NCBI RefSeq assembly: GCF_037975245.1
Contig: NC_092567.1
Span: 20,871,376-20,935,375 of the forward strand
Source: Apostichopus japonicus
Taxonomy: Eukaryota; Echinodermata; Holothuroidea; Aspidochirotida; Stichopodidae
Length of the DNA stretch: 64,000 bases
Direction: 5' to 3'
Position numbers and translations under genes: made by a program. Positions 13,067-30,660 of this stretch are shown here, piece by piece. The notes beneath the pieces were generated by a model. The model did no database searches. It was not told where the DNA came from and saw only the letters and a list, made by a program, of their open reading frames with translations. The stretch's first letter is position 1, and each line of letters starts with the position of its first letter.

Positions 13067-13262
13067 GCTATCATCATTTTTCGTAAAATATCATTCATAT
13101 GCTTAATTTTCTTATTGTTTCCATTCCTCTACCAGAGAAAAAAGAAGGGTGGGAGGATGCGGCGATTTCAGTGGCTGTGCGTCTCTTAAAGCAGGGAGAG
13201 ACTTAGTTCGTGCTATGCTCCGACCGTCCAAGTTTGGGTCTGGGGGACCCGGCAAGAAATAG
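7312..13262 (+). CDS. CTP: Calcitonin-type neuropeptide precursor (two peptides, alternatively spliced)
   Basis: Coding exons: 7326-7408 (signal peptide), 9642-9725 (spacer), 10892-11041 (CT1) and 13136-13262 (CT2, stop TAG). All three introns are phase 2. Full splicing gives about 147 aa; skipping the CT1 exon gives about 97 aa, still in frame. The hydrophobic N-terminus (MKASLAVPITLCMFCYLLVT) is a signal peptide. CT1 starts after Lys-Arg as SCSNKFAGC and ends FGSAGP followed by Gly-Lys-Arg. CT2 starts after Lys-Arg-Arg (or Lys-Arg) with GCGDFSGC and ends FGSGGP followed by Gly-Lys-Lys. The paired N-terminal cysteines and C-terminal Pro-amide are calcitonin family hallmarks. These peptides match my recollection of the two calcitonin-type peptides of Apostichopus japonicus, which come from spliced precursors. 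Introns of 2.2, 1.2 and 2.1 kb hold AT tracts, poly-pyrimidine stretches and no other gene I recognise. Products would be secreted and act on a calcitonin-type GPCR. Confidence 0.93.
9642..9725 (+). CDS. CTP: Calcitonin-type precursor, N-terminal spacer exon
   Basis: Acceptor GTTGTAG, donor GTACGT, phase 2 at both ends. It encodes the Glu/Leu-rich propeptide RPNAGLELSRQYPELYEKIL and a short continuation, with no dibasic site, so no mature peptide is expected from it. Confidence 0.88.
10892..11041 (+). CDS. CTP: Calcitonin-type precursor, CT1 peptide exon (cassette)
   Basis: Acceptor GCCGCAG, donor GTGAGC at 11042, phase 2 at both ends (150 nt), so it can be included or skipped. It encodes YKR, then SCSNKFAGC through FGSAGP, then GKR and a short tail SFPYLDLE. 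If the donor is not used, the frame stops at TGA 11043-11045, one codon past the junction, which would give a CT1-only precursor. AATAAA at 11614-11619 could serve such a transcript. Confidence 0.9.
12360..12445. repeat. CCCCTTCCCCCTCCCATT short tandem repeat
   Basis: Three imperfect copies of a pyrimidine-rich ~25-bp unit (CATCACCCCTTCCCCCTCCC) within the intron upstream of the CT2 exon. Confidence 0.7.
12545..12668. repeat. GGTGGGCCGGAT-type degenerate repeat
   Basis: Imperfect repeats around GGTGGGCCGGATAG with GTGGGTTGG variants, in the CT1-CT2 intron. G-rich on the + strand. Confidence 0.5.
13022..13065. repeat. AT microsatellite
   Basis: Pure alternating AT, about 70 bp upstream of the CT2 acceptor. 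Confidence 0.9.
13136..13262 (+). CDS. CTP: Calcitonin-type precursor, CT2 peptide exon and stop
   Basis: Acceptor CTACCAG. The phase-2 junction is compatible with both the spacer exon and the CT1 exon. It encodes EKRR, VGGCGDFSGCASL through KFGSGGP, then GKK and stop TAG (13260-13262). The 3' UTR is not delimited; AATAAA at 13911-13916 is one candidate signal. Confidence 0.9.
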
Positions 13263-15437
13263 GTTTTATTAATGAAGTGTAACTATAGGGTAACTATTTA
13301 TTATATTTTGCTTATCTTTTTGATCGTAAAACCGTCAGCAATTTTTTTTTTTTTTTTTTAAACAGCATTTTACGTTGATTTTGATGAAATATTGATATTA
13401 AATACAGTATCACATTACGATGCAGTTTATTGACGAGACCAAAATAGATCTTTATTATAGTTCCATAATTTTAAAAATATAAGATGATATATGAGTTTTT
13501 AATTACGACTATATAGAAAAATTGAAATGAGAATGAAATTGTCAAAATGGAACGGAATATTTTATTAATCATCTTTAGTAATTTTCTTTTGTGTTTTATA
13601 AATGAAACCCAGAGGGGTTTTGCCGTAGTTTTTGGATTACATGAAACATTATTTTGAGCAACTACCGGTACGTTTCGTAAATTTGTCAAGATTTCAACAT
13701 CAACGTAAAAAACTGTTATTAGTTAATTATTCATCTGTGTACATTCAATTTTAAGATTTTATGATATAAAGAGAACGATGTTCTTAACTGGGGCTTTTTT
13801 TTCTTCTCCTTATGTCGAGTTTGTAACTATGTACAATAGCAGATACAGTACTGTTTACACATAATTAGTTACCATAGAAATAGACAAACAAAACTTGGTA
13901 TTAATTATATAATAAAATATTTGGTGACCTTTAAATTCTGTACTTCATGTTCTAATAGAACCTCCAATGTCATGATAATTTCTTGATTTGATTTTGATGT
14001 AAATAATGAAAAACTTAAAAAATAATATATAATATTTTCAGGTCCCTTGAATTTTTATTTCTTTATTTTTATTTTCCTTAAGCAGTTATAAACTTGTCAA
14101 TCTATATAGTGCAACTTAAAACACCGTTTAACTTCAGCTGTATTTTTTTGCATTTTTCTTGTTCTGCTTTTTTAACTAATTTTTACGTTTGTTGTTTGTT
14201 TGTTTGTCTGATGGCATTCTCTTTTTCCCCTTCTTTTCATCTTTTACAGGAATCTTTGCCGTAGGACTAAACATTTGCGGCTATGGTCACCACCAACAGA
14301 CAGAAGACATCGTACTATGATAGGCCTACACAATATACATCGAAATGGCGTATAGTTCTGTAAATTTGCCTCACATGAGTGGAAGTAGTTTTCAAATCAT
14401 CTTACAGCGAGTGCCTCACCCTCCGTAGTGACTACGTCATTGATGACGTCATTTAGCCGCCGTTAGTTATTTCTTAGAGCTCTTTTCGGTAGTAAAACAG
14501 AAATCTTCTATATGACTGATTATGTTGACAAGCATTCTACAATTATTTTAGCCACGGACATATCTTTGAAAACATAAATATAATATGGCAATTGGATTTT
14601 GGGATCCCTTGTACCAGATTCAATCATTTTATTCACTTTGTCGACTTTTTGAATATTTTTTTTTTCTTTTAAATTACTATGTTAAACCAATGAAGTTTTA
14701 GGAATGCTATATCATTACACAAAATGTGACGACGTCATATCTTATTTTTTTCTTGTTCCGAAGGAAATGTTTAGTTTTTCGCTTCCAGTTGTGGTTTTCT
14801 TCCTTATTTTTTGCTGATAATCTGCAAAAAAAAAAATTAGTTCTATTTTAAAACTGAAACGGCGTACACTGAATAATAGTCTTGAACCGAAGCTCGTATA
14901 TGAGACAGGACTAATACATTTCAGTACTATGCGTGGTAAAATTGAAGTTCCTTTATATATATAATTCAAATATGGAAGGGGTGGGGGATAGGAATAATTC
15001 AAAATCGCTAATAGGACAATCACTGCACAATTGATAACGTTCTATTGTTACAACCAGTTACTTTGAATGAAAGGTCAGTGGACCAGTTTTCAGGGATGAG
15101 CCTGGGGTAAGAAAAAAATCACGGAACTTTGCAAAAATTGCGGTATAGGCTCCAGTTTGCGTATGCTATAGTGTGTTAGGATAAAAGTTTTTGTCCCCGA
15201 GGTATATAGAAAAGAAATCACGGATATTCCGCGAAAATATAGTTAATTAGGATAAGTGGATGACGTCATCTTGCACAATATTATATTGCTCGGGATTTTG
15301 CCAAATATTTGAGCAATCTTTTTCTTTTCTTTTTTTCGAAACGCACCTAACCTAATGTGAGAGCATTTACTAAACTATCACTGTGTATGGCAAAGAATAT
15401 GTTGGCTGTAAGAGTATCCGACCATGGAGTTAGTGTC

Positions 15438-15847
15438 TAAAGGCCCGGTCACACTATACCGATTTTTATCGGAATACTATCCGATTTTCCCGGAGGAATC
15501 GAAACTGCCAGTTTTTCGTTCGGGTCTTCTAGCCACAGTGATAAAGGACCTGATTTGCTATCTGTTGAGCCATTCCGATGTGGGATAACCCTCTCCTAAC
15601 TTTTGGTATTGACTCCGTTTCCTTTTATCGGATAGCTATCCGATTTCTCTTACGATTTTTATCGTTTTTCGATGTGACGTCACTTCAGAATGTAGTCCGT
15701 TCCAGAACCCCTCAGATTTGGAGTAGGTATTGGAATGTTCCACTGCGTTCATTACATTCACTACCACAAACCTCACTCTTCGGCCTAAAATCGGAAAAAT
15801 CGGACCGTATTCCGATAAAATATCGCTGTAGTGTGACCGGGCCTTTA
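15438..15847. mobile_element. MITE with AAGGCCCGGTCACACTA termini and TA flanks
   Basis: The left end AAGGCCCGGTCACACTATA (from 15440) is mirrored by TGTAGTGTGACCGGGCCTT at the right (ending 15845). Both are bordered by TA (15438-15439 and 15846-15847). Terminal inverted repeats, about 400 bp length, no transposase and a TA duplication fit a Tc1/mariner-type non-autonomous element. Inside, further short matches pair (ATCGGAAT with ATTCCGAT). Superfamily assignment rests on the TA only. Confidence 0.8.
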
Positions 15848-17200
15848 CTCCTTGGTCCGAACAACGATATTTGGTTGACGGTTTGGTTAAATCCAATAAT
15901 GACGATGTGTTTTTCTTTCTTTATTCCTTTCTGTATTTCTTTCTTTCTCATGATGGCATGATTCCGAACTCGTCACTGTACCGATGATTAATAATTTCTG
16001 ACGAAGAACGTTGGTTAATTAAGTGCAGTGGAGAAAATCAATGAATTAATATAATACTTTTAATATATCACTTTTGACTTCAAAGCATTTCAAACCTTAT
16101 ATAATGTTTTTCTTTTTTATTTAAATCACATTAGTTAAATGTTTGAAGGCTTACTGGGCATGGACGTACCCCCCAAAAAACATGGTCTTATTATTCAAAT
16201 AACACAGCTACATTATTCGATTCTCAGTATGCATAAGTATTCAAATTCTGGAAAGTGTATTGTTCAATTCACGTCGCTTATATGCTTAGATATGCCATTA
16301 TTCCTGTAGCCTTTCGGATTACAAGTAATGAGGCGTCATGTCAAAGGAGTTCTTACGAGATATATGGAAAATAAGAAATACTGAAGTATAAGCAACATTC
16401 AGGCCTCATGGTATACTTATAATGTCGAAAAGCTTTTACTACATAAATGTATTTCAATAATGGAAGTGAAAGTACCATTTCACATCTACCACCCCCCCCC
16501 CACCCTTAAGCAAACAAAAAATTCTTATAGTGGGGGCGACTCCCCTACCCTCGTCCCCTTCCCCTGGAACGGATTTATTTAGCCTCTCCCCCACTCCCTC
16601 TCCACAATTCGAACTTAGGCCACGGGCGTCAGACTAACAAACATAAATGGATTCATATCGTTTTTGTTTTGCATATTTGTCTCTTTAATGCAACTGATTC
16701 AAATATGCTTTTGCTGAATTTGTCCATCATGCGTTATTCTAAAAGTTGTATATATGGCAATAATACTTGGCCTAATTTACATTCTTTTCTTTTCGCCTTC
16801 CAAACAACTCAGTAAATATTTTACTATTTACGTAATTAATATTTATCAATCTAATGGAAGCGCCATCACTGAAGACATGAATTAATCAAACTGTTTTGTA
16901 AATATTAATGGAGATTAAAAAAATAATATCATTACGTAAATTTTTCTCTAATCATTTGCCGAATAAATGTCACGAAAGAAGAATACTGAAATGCCGCCAC
17001 CATTATACGTGAATACAGTCATTTAACGTACAAAAAGATACCTCTTAATTAAGATAACCAAGATAATCATGAAGTACAGAAAGATTCCAAAGAATACAAA
17101 AACAATCTCATTGCATTCTTTTGTTTTTTCTATGACTTTTCAACAAATTATAATAAGTTTAATACGAAACACACAAGGTGAAGCATAAGTGACGGAGGGG

Positions 17201-17868
17201 CACGATTCGTGGTTACGTGTACTCAGCATATAAATATATATATACATATATATATATATATACATGTGTGTACACCCATATGTGTACACACACACACACA
17301 CACATGTATGGCAAGCCATGTGGGACAAACACTGCATAATATATCCGCGTATTAATTCGAATATATACGCGTATTAATTCGAATATACATGTGTTGTAGC
17401 CTACATGTGTAAAGTTTCGCTTTTTGAAGCGATCTCTCGATCCCGCCAAAACATTTATCGTTGGTATATGTACACAGCAAGAGCGGAAATGTGTATATTC
17501 TAATTAATCCGTGCATATATTGGATATAATCCCCATATGTATTTTATTTAATACGTGTATATATTCGAAATAATACGTGTATATATTCGAATTAATACGT
17601 GTATATATTCGAATTAATACGTGTATATATTCGAATTAATACGCGGACATTTTTAAGTCATATGATTGGCTAAGAATATATACGCGTATATATTCCAATT
17701 AATACGCGTATAAATTCCAATTAATACGCGGATATATTATGCAGTGTTTGTCCCACATGGCTTGCCATACACATGTGTACTCAACATACGTTGTATATAT
17801 ATATATCTATATACGTATCTATATATCTATATACGTATGTTGAGTACACATATAGCAACGAATCATGC
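17201..17868. mobile_element. ~670-bp palindromic element with internal 22-bp tandem repeat
   Basis: The outer arms match as inverted copies: CACGATTCGTGG...GTGTACTCAGCATA on the left and TATGTTGAGTACAC...CGAATCATGC on the right. An inner stretch (TGGCAAGCCATGTGGGACAA, 17308-17327) is repeated inverted at about 17747-17768. The centre (about 17530-17660) is a tandem array of AATACGTGTATATATTCGAA units, 22 bp each. It contains no transposase. It looks like a fold-back or MITE-class element. Confidence 0.75.
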
Positions 17869-18463
17869 AGGATACTCAAAAGTGTGGTGTAGCGACAGTC
17901 TTTTCTGAAAGGGAAAGAGGATACCTCTTCCCCGCATAAGCCAAAGAACCCCCCCCCCCCTTACGACACAACATCCGCTGTCCACTGAAACGGGTCGCCA
18001 AGATGAGACAGCAAGCAAAAAGGTGTGAATTACAGGATTTCATAAACAGTACGAAATTTTCATAGTTCCAATACTGAATGAAACAAAAAGCATTTGACGT
18101 TTTATTTCCAGAGGCATCGGAAGAAGATTCAATCTAGAGAGCGTGGAGGGGCTTTGGGACATTTGATTTATCAACAATAGGACACTTTTAAACAGTAAAG
18201 AGGCACTTTATCGTGATAAAATGAAAAAGGAGGCGTTTTTATTTTAAAAAACAGGCACATTTTGAATCTTTTCAGAAAAAAATTGGGGAGGCTTTGAGCC
18301 CATGCATCACAACCCTCTCATCATCCCCATACCCACCATACCCCCTCTCCGGACGGATCCGCAGCCCCTGTGCCCAAGTTTTATTCTGCTATTCAAGTCA
18401 GTGACGGACGCCGTGGCAGAGCAAGAAGCACAGAGCAAAGAAGGTAGCATACGCCCATTAAAA

Positions 18464-19349
18464 GCCCCATTGACTTACACAATCACAAAAGTAAAATGGT
18501 CTTCTAGTCTAGATAGAAGTGTTCACTAGCTAAACGCTACCCATCACCGGATAGCTGACAAGTTGGCCTTTCATGGCACCATCAATTTTCCGTACCATGA
18601 CCGCGCAGATTTTTTGCTATCCGAGCCGGAAGTTTTCGTCACTTGTAAACAAACCTCTTCACTCAGTAGTAAACAATTTTCATACGCTGCTCCTGTGAGG
18701 CCTAAAGGGATCTAAAATTGCCTCAATTTTCTCACCACGTGTGCTTCCATTCATGCTCTTCAACATGCAAGCCATAAAAAAAAAATTAGATCATGGTTGA
18801 TAACAGCTGCAGGTCAAAAAAGATGTTCTCCTGCTGCTTTTTGGCACAAGGAGAACAATCGAGCGGATGGATATAGACTCTAATAGGAGTAAGCCACCAG
18901 AAGGTTTATGTTGGCATACTCCTATTAGAGTCTATATCAATCCGCCCCAAGCGTTCTCAGGAAATATGCCGAAAAGAATCAGGAGAACATCTCTGTTTGA
19001 TATTATCAAGAACAATCTGAATTTTATGTGGCTTGGATTTTGAAGAACATGAATTAATGGAAGTACATATGAGACAATCTTGACCACTTTGGGTCTCCCA
19101 GAAGCAGCGTGCGAAAACTGTTTACCTATACTGAGTAAAAACTGGTTTTTGTAAACAAGTGACGAATACGTCTTCAGTCTCTCTCGAAGCCAAAAAAAAA
19201 TCTGCACGGTCATGAATACGGAAAAGTAAAGGTGCCATGAATAATGGCCAACTTGTCAGCTATTCAGTGATGGGTAGCTGCTAGTTAGAACTTCTATCTA
19301 GACTTAGAGACCACCTTACGTTTATGACATAGTGTGTAAGTCAATGGGA
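18464..19349. mobile_element. ~890-bp fold-back element with ~440-bp imperfect arms
   Basis: The left arm from CCCCATTGACTTACAC runs as an imperfect inverted copy of the right arm ending GTGTGTAAGTCAATGGG. Matching blocks can be followed inward (CTAGATAGAAGT with ACTTCTATCTAG; ACCCATCACCGGATAGCTGA with TCAGCTATTCAGTGATGGGT; CTTGTAAACAAA with TTTGTAAACAAG). They meet at an almost perfect centre, ATAGACTCTAATAGGAGTA (18871-18889) with its complement near 18918-18936. The element is entirely arm and codes for no protein. Confidence 0.8.
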
Positions 19350-21979
19350 CATTCAATAGGAATTTACTACTTTATTGACACTGAGTACAGTACTAGTTTC
19401 GCAATACATTCTGCTGATCAATTTAAGTTGGTTATAAGACTCCGTACGTTAAATCGTACTTCTATTTTAACCTCTCTCTTGTTGGTAGGAAAATTGAAAA
19501 TTGTTAACACAAAATCATTGCAAAAGTTTAGAAAATGTAGTTTACATAACATCTGTTGCTTTAAATAGACAAATGTGACATTAATGTAGGTGCCTTTATG
19601 ACTTGAGTATACCGCATATAATACACGTTAGGTCATCGACTAAAGAGTATTCAACTTTATAACATTAGGTCCCAACTTTGTCAAGTTCAGACATATTTGG
19701 CTTATATGTCTCTTAATTAACATGAAATTGGGGGGGGGGGGGGGATGAGGTACCCATGCCAAAGGCTACCATATTTAAATAAGTAATGTTATCATTCTAA
19801 GTTACATATAAGCTTATTGGTATTGACCAAACGCTCTAAATGATACGGTGTCATTTGACACCATGCACGGTCCCCTGGGACACTCGAGGGGCTCCTGGTT
19901 GGTCGGCAGGAGAACACGCATAACTCTCTATAGAATTCATGGAATTGTCTGAAATTTGCAGGGAACGTAGCGGAACACTAATCCACACTGATCCGTCGAG
20001 CGATTTTTTAAATATCTTATTTTAGACATCAATTAATTAAAAAAGTAATTAAGAACTTAATTAATTGCCAATAACTCAATAATTATAATAAATTTTTAAA
20101 ATATGGGACAATGGAAAGATGGCGAATTTGGTAAAGATGAATCATCTAAACTTTCATGATAATAGCTAAAAATAAATTTAAGTTATCCATGTTTTCCTAC
20201 TTAAAAACACTGGATTTATCAAACCCCTAAAACAAAGAGAAACATTTACTCTGTTAACAGCAACATGCGCTCAACACAGGTGAATTCTCCTTGCAATACC
20301 TATATTACATGACTAAGCAAACATATACGTAAAAAGGAGTTGAATAATTAGAAAAAACATACCAATTAATTAAGAAATGAATAAACAATAAATTAAGGTC
20401 AATATATTCTCTGTAAGAAGGTAAAGCACTACCATACTAACAAAAGAAATAGGATTTGAAAAGTTACTTCCGGGATTGGCACTTTTGAAATCATAGTTTT
20501 TGTTCTTAATTATCAATAATAAGGGTTGATAAATTATATGGTTTTAGTAGTTACTGGATATTTCAGACATCAAAGAGGTTAGAAGAGTCCAAAACAAGGG
20601 ATTTTCCCCCCACCATGTTTTTTTCAACCAAACTGGCCCCCTTAGAGGCGAGGTTGCCTGCTTATACTACGGAAGCCTTTAAGTGAACTTCAAACAAAAT
20701 GATTAATAAATCTCAGCAAGTCATCATTCCAATTTGTAGCAAAAAAATAAATTGATCACTTAAGTAATTTCATTAAACATTTTGCAACAGAAAGAATAAA
20801 AACCGCTCGCTTCAGAGCTTCATCATTTCAACATTTTCAGCAGACTAATAAATTCCATATTTAATTAAAAATCATCGTCGTGAAATCAACCATTTGCAAC
20901 TAAACAATTATCTTACGCTGGCCTCAGAATGCCATGACTTTCAGCATTTTACATTTCCATTTATTTCATACATAACAGTCACTTGATGGAGAGGCCTGTA
21001 TCGTCGTAAATCAAATATTTCGTCATACACGTGGTTATTAATTTTCATATGAAAGATATGCAACTTGACAGGCCATACCAAAGGTCTGTTTACATTTTAC
21101 CAGTTATATATTGAACTCGAAAGTCTACAATAGACACGAGATATAGCAGATTAAAAATATAGAGATATTTTTGACATCGCAAAGTCAGCATGATTCAGCA
21201 GATTTGGCAGATTAAACGTATATATATTTATATATAGGCTACTTATGAAGAAATAATTATATCACTGTTGAAGCTCTCACTCAGCTGTCCTCGAAAGTCC
21301 CGTCTCTTAGGCCAAGTGAAGCAAAGGTAATACATATAAATTCTTTCTTTACTAAGTCTTCTCACATGCTAACATTTTTTTTCAAAAGATGACAAATGAT
21401 ATGTACAAGCGTCTTTAAGTTTCATCAATAGGCTGGTTAGGTTTATACTTTGGTGATTCTGTATAGGCCTATGCTTTCGTGCATAATTGTATAGGGCCTA
21501 TGTACCATTTGATTAGGCATGTCGTACATCGTACAATGGTGGCAAACTGGACGGCAGCATCATTCTCTCTATACTTTGCTCGGTCTGAACAATTAACCAA
21601 TGTTTTGCTTCACCTCAACAAGGGGATACATCGAATTGACATGGAACCCTCACACTAGGTATCATGACAATGTCAAATACTATTAAATTATGTGGCTGCC
21701 ATGAGAACCGAGGTCGACGGTCACGTGGTTAAATTGTCAAACGTTTATTTGATACCACCCAGTCCTTAGTTACAGTGTCCCTAGTGAAAATGAGGAGCAT
21801 AAGTCTAGCCTATATATATGCTCTAGCTTAAGCCGTGTATGTTATGTTGTGCCTGGGCAAATGATTAATTCAACTATATGCTATTAAGTACAATATTGTC
21901 CCTGGCCTGGTCCAGTCATAATGTGAAAACTTGACTTAAATTGACCGGCTTTGGAATTTCAAAAATGTCTACGTGCCTC

Positions 21980-22240
21980 ACAGGATGAGAACGGCGTTAA
22001 CGCGTGACGCGATGATAGCGATTTCAAAATGGAAATGTAAAAGTTCGGCTTTTTGTGACGCGGTTCACCTACGCGTTCGGGTCTAACTTCCTATAACTTG
22101 TAAACGCGTGCGTGGGTACGCTCGATATGTATATGTATACTACATTGTGCCTAGACGCGTAGCCTAGGTAGTGCATTCCCTGCGTCTAAGCGCGCAAGAG
22201 GACAAAGTCGGCCTAGTCTATGTATAATTACCTTCACGCG
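21980..22240. promoter_or_regulatory. CpG-dense stretch upstream of the reductase gene
   Basis: ACGCGT, GACGCG and GCGCGC motifs cluster here (for example TAACGCGTGACGCGATG, GTAAACGCGTGCGTG and TAGACGCGTAGCC), in contrast to the AT-rich neighbours. It sits 640-900 bp upstream of the reductase start codon. Invertebrate promoters often keep CpG where gene bodies are methylated, so a promoter or first non-coding exon nearby is plausible. I see no decisive TATA or initiator element. Confidence 0.35.
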
Positions 22241-22877
22241 ACATTAGAATGTCACTCATTAACAATGAGTGGTATTCTACCTAGTATTAAAAGTTGGTAT
22301 AAAATGGACAAAAAGAAAAAGAGTAAAATTTCACAATAATTGTATCACTTAGAAAAGGGGGATTTCTGGAGTCAGGACTCCCAGCCCTAGTTTTGTGCAT
22401 AGCTCACGAAAGATTGTAGTCATGTTAACTTCAAAAACGGTATTGGCAAATTGCATTGCTAATAATAAATGTGTTCATTTGAAATCAGCGTTTGCGGTTG
22501 GCGATGAGATATGCAACTCCGTGGATTGCCCTTTTGTTGAATTATGTTGATACATTCTTTATTAGAATATTCTAGATAAATCTATAGATACAGTTAGTAT
22601 TGCTGAAATTTATGAATATTTAGCTACTCACATTTAGAGGTTTAGTGTGTACTAGGCTGCTCATGATGTTACTCGTCGGTCTCATGCTGTTGTAACTCGT
22701 ATAGACTATTACAAGTCTGTTTCAATCGTAATACTATCAGACGAAGTATCTTTGTCAGTCTCCATACAGCTTTACCTATCTTAGTATATCTAGCTCTACA
22801 CCATTCCATCACTAAGTCCCATTGAACGCAAAATATCATGAGGTTTTTTGTCTTATCCCTTTTATATAGTAAACAAC

Positions 22878-29687
<6,810 letters not shown>

Positions 29688-29984
29688 AAAATATTGCTCT
29701 GAAACGGATTTGATCCATAAATATGTCATCTTAGCAGGCCTGGGGTAAAGTAGGGCCCCGGGAAATATGGGATAAGAAATAATGTATCCTTATCCAGCTT
29801 TGTTCTGGATGTTTCTTTTATTTATCGTTGAACGATTTTTAAAACTAGACACACTTTGCATGTTTCTTGCAGCTTCACAAATTACAGTGTAGCGAAACTT
29901 TGTAGAAACTATGAAGTCACTCGGGAGCCTCCAGGGAATTCCATGGAACGCCAAGAGGGAAAAATAATAGTAATTTTACCGTAT

Positions 29985-30660
29985 CCTAAAAATATAGATA
30001 GTAACACAGTAAGCGAGTCGGCAAAAATTATCGACAGGGCCTTCGGGTGAATTTGTTGTCATGTTGTCGTTTGATTATGAGTATGTATGTGTGTTTGCGG
30101 AAGAGGAAACAGGCTTGTATGGTACAAACGATATTACAAAACATCTTATTTTCGTAATCTGATCAACGAAAAATAAAGACTTAAAAAGGGGGCCTTTGTC
30201 TCCGGGCTTCAATCTAGCTCATTTAGGTCCACTAAATCTTGACTTAACAACCGGATGAATTGACTGTGTTTATGGATTTAATTTTACGGAAAGGCATTGA
30301 AATATTGATCAATATCGACTCAAAACGTTGCCATTTTAGTTGATTGTATTACACATTTTGTAATGTTATTTATTACTAAAATTTTGTTTATTTTCTTGTC
30401 TAGTCAAGCTTCCTTTTCGAATTAATTCATACAAAGGTCGCACATGTTGAATTCTGTAAATTCCCCCCCCCTTTTTTTCTTTTTCCTTTTTTACCAAGGA
30501 CGGCCAATGATATATAGATAGTTACACAGTATACGCGAGTCGGCAAATAGTTCCGGCAGGGGTGAAATTGAGGTTTTGATGTCGTATGATTATGCGTATG
30601 TAGGTGTCTTTGTGGAAGGGGCAAAAGGGCTCGTGTGGTATAAACGATATTTAAAAATAT
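29985..30660. repeat. Duplicated block spanning the reductase 3' end (two copies, ~520 bp apart)
   Basis: ATATAGATAGTAACACAGTA, GCGAGTCGGCAAA and GATTATGAGTATGTATGTGT in 29985-30150 recur with substitutions in 30505-30660 (ATATAGATAGTTACACAGTA, GCGAGTCGGCAAA, GATTATGCGTATGTAGGTGT), followed by CTTG/CTCG and GGTA(C/T)AAACGATAT. Order and spacing are kept, so this is a segmental tandem duplication. Confidence 0.75.

Larger units (their letters stand above)
13263..22877. other. Intergenic DNA with transposon remnants, no gene recognised
   Basis: This covers the calcitonin-type 3' UTR and flank, then a TA-flanked MITE (15440-15845), a large palindrome (about 17201-17868), a long fold-back element (about 18464-19349) and a CpG-dense stretch (about 21980-22240). 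In 19350-21980 I see only AT-rich single-copy-looking sequence. The longest frames (near 15578-15961) lie inside the MITE and are not genes. Confidence 0.6.

Noticed and set aside
14251-14355. Possible last exon of the calcitonin-type gene (after TTTACAG, 35 codons to a stop)
   Set aside because: The CT2 exon already ends in an in-frame stop, and no good donor or peptide motif supports a coding role. It could at most be a 3' UTR exon.
15578-15961. 127-codon + strand frame and overlapping - strand frames
   Set aside because: They lie within or across a non-autonomous MITE, contain no transposase motif, and overlap one another.
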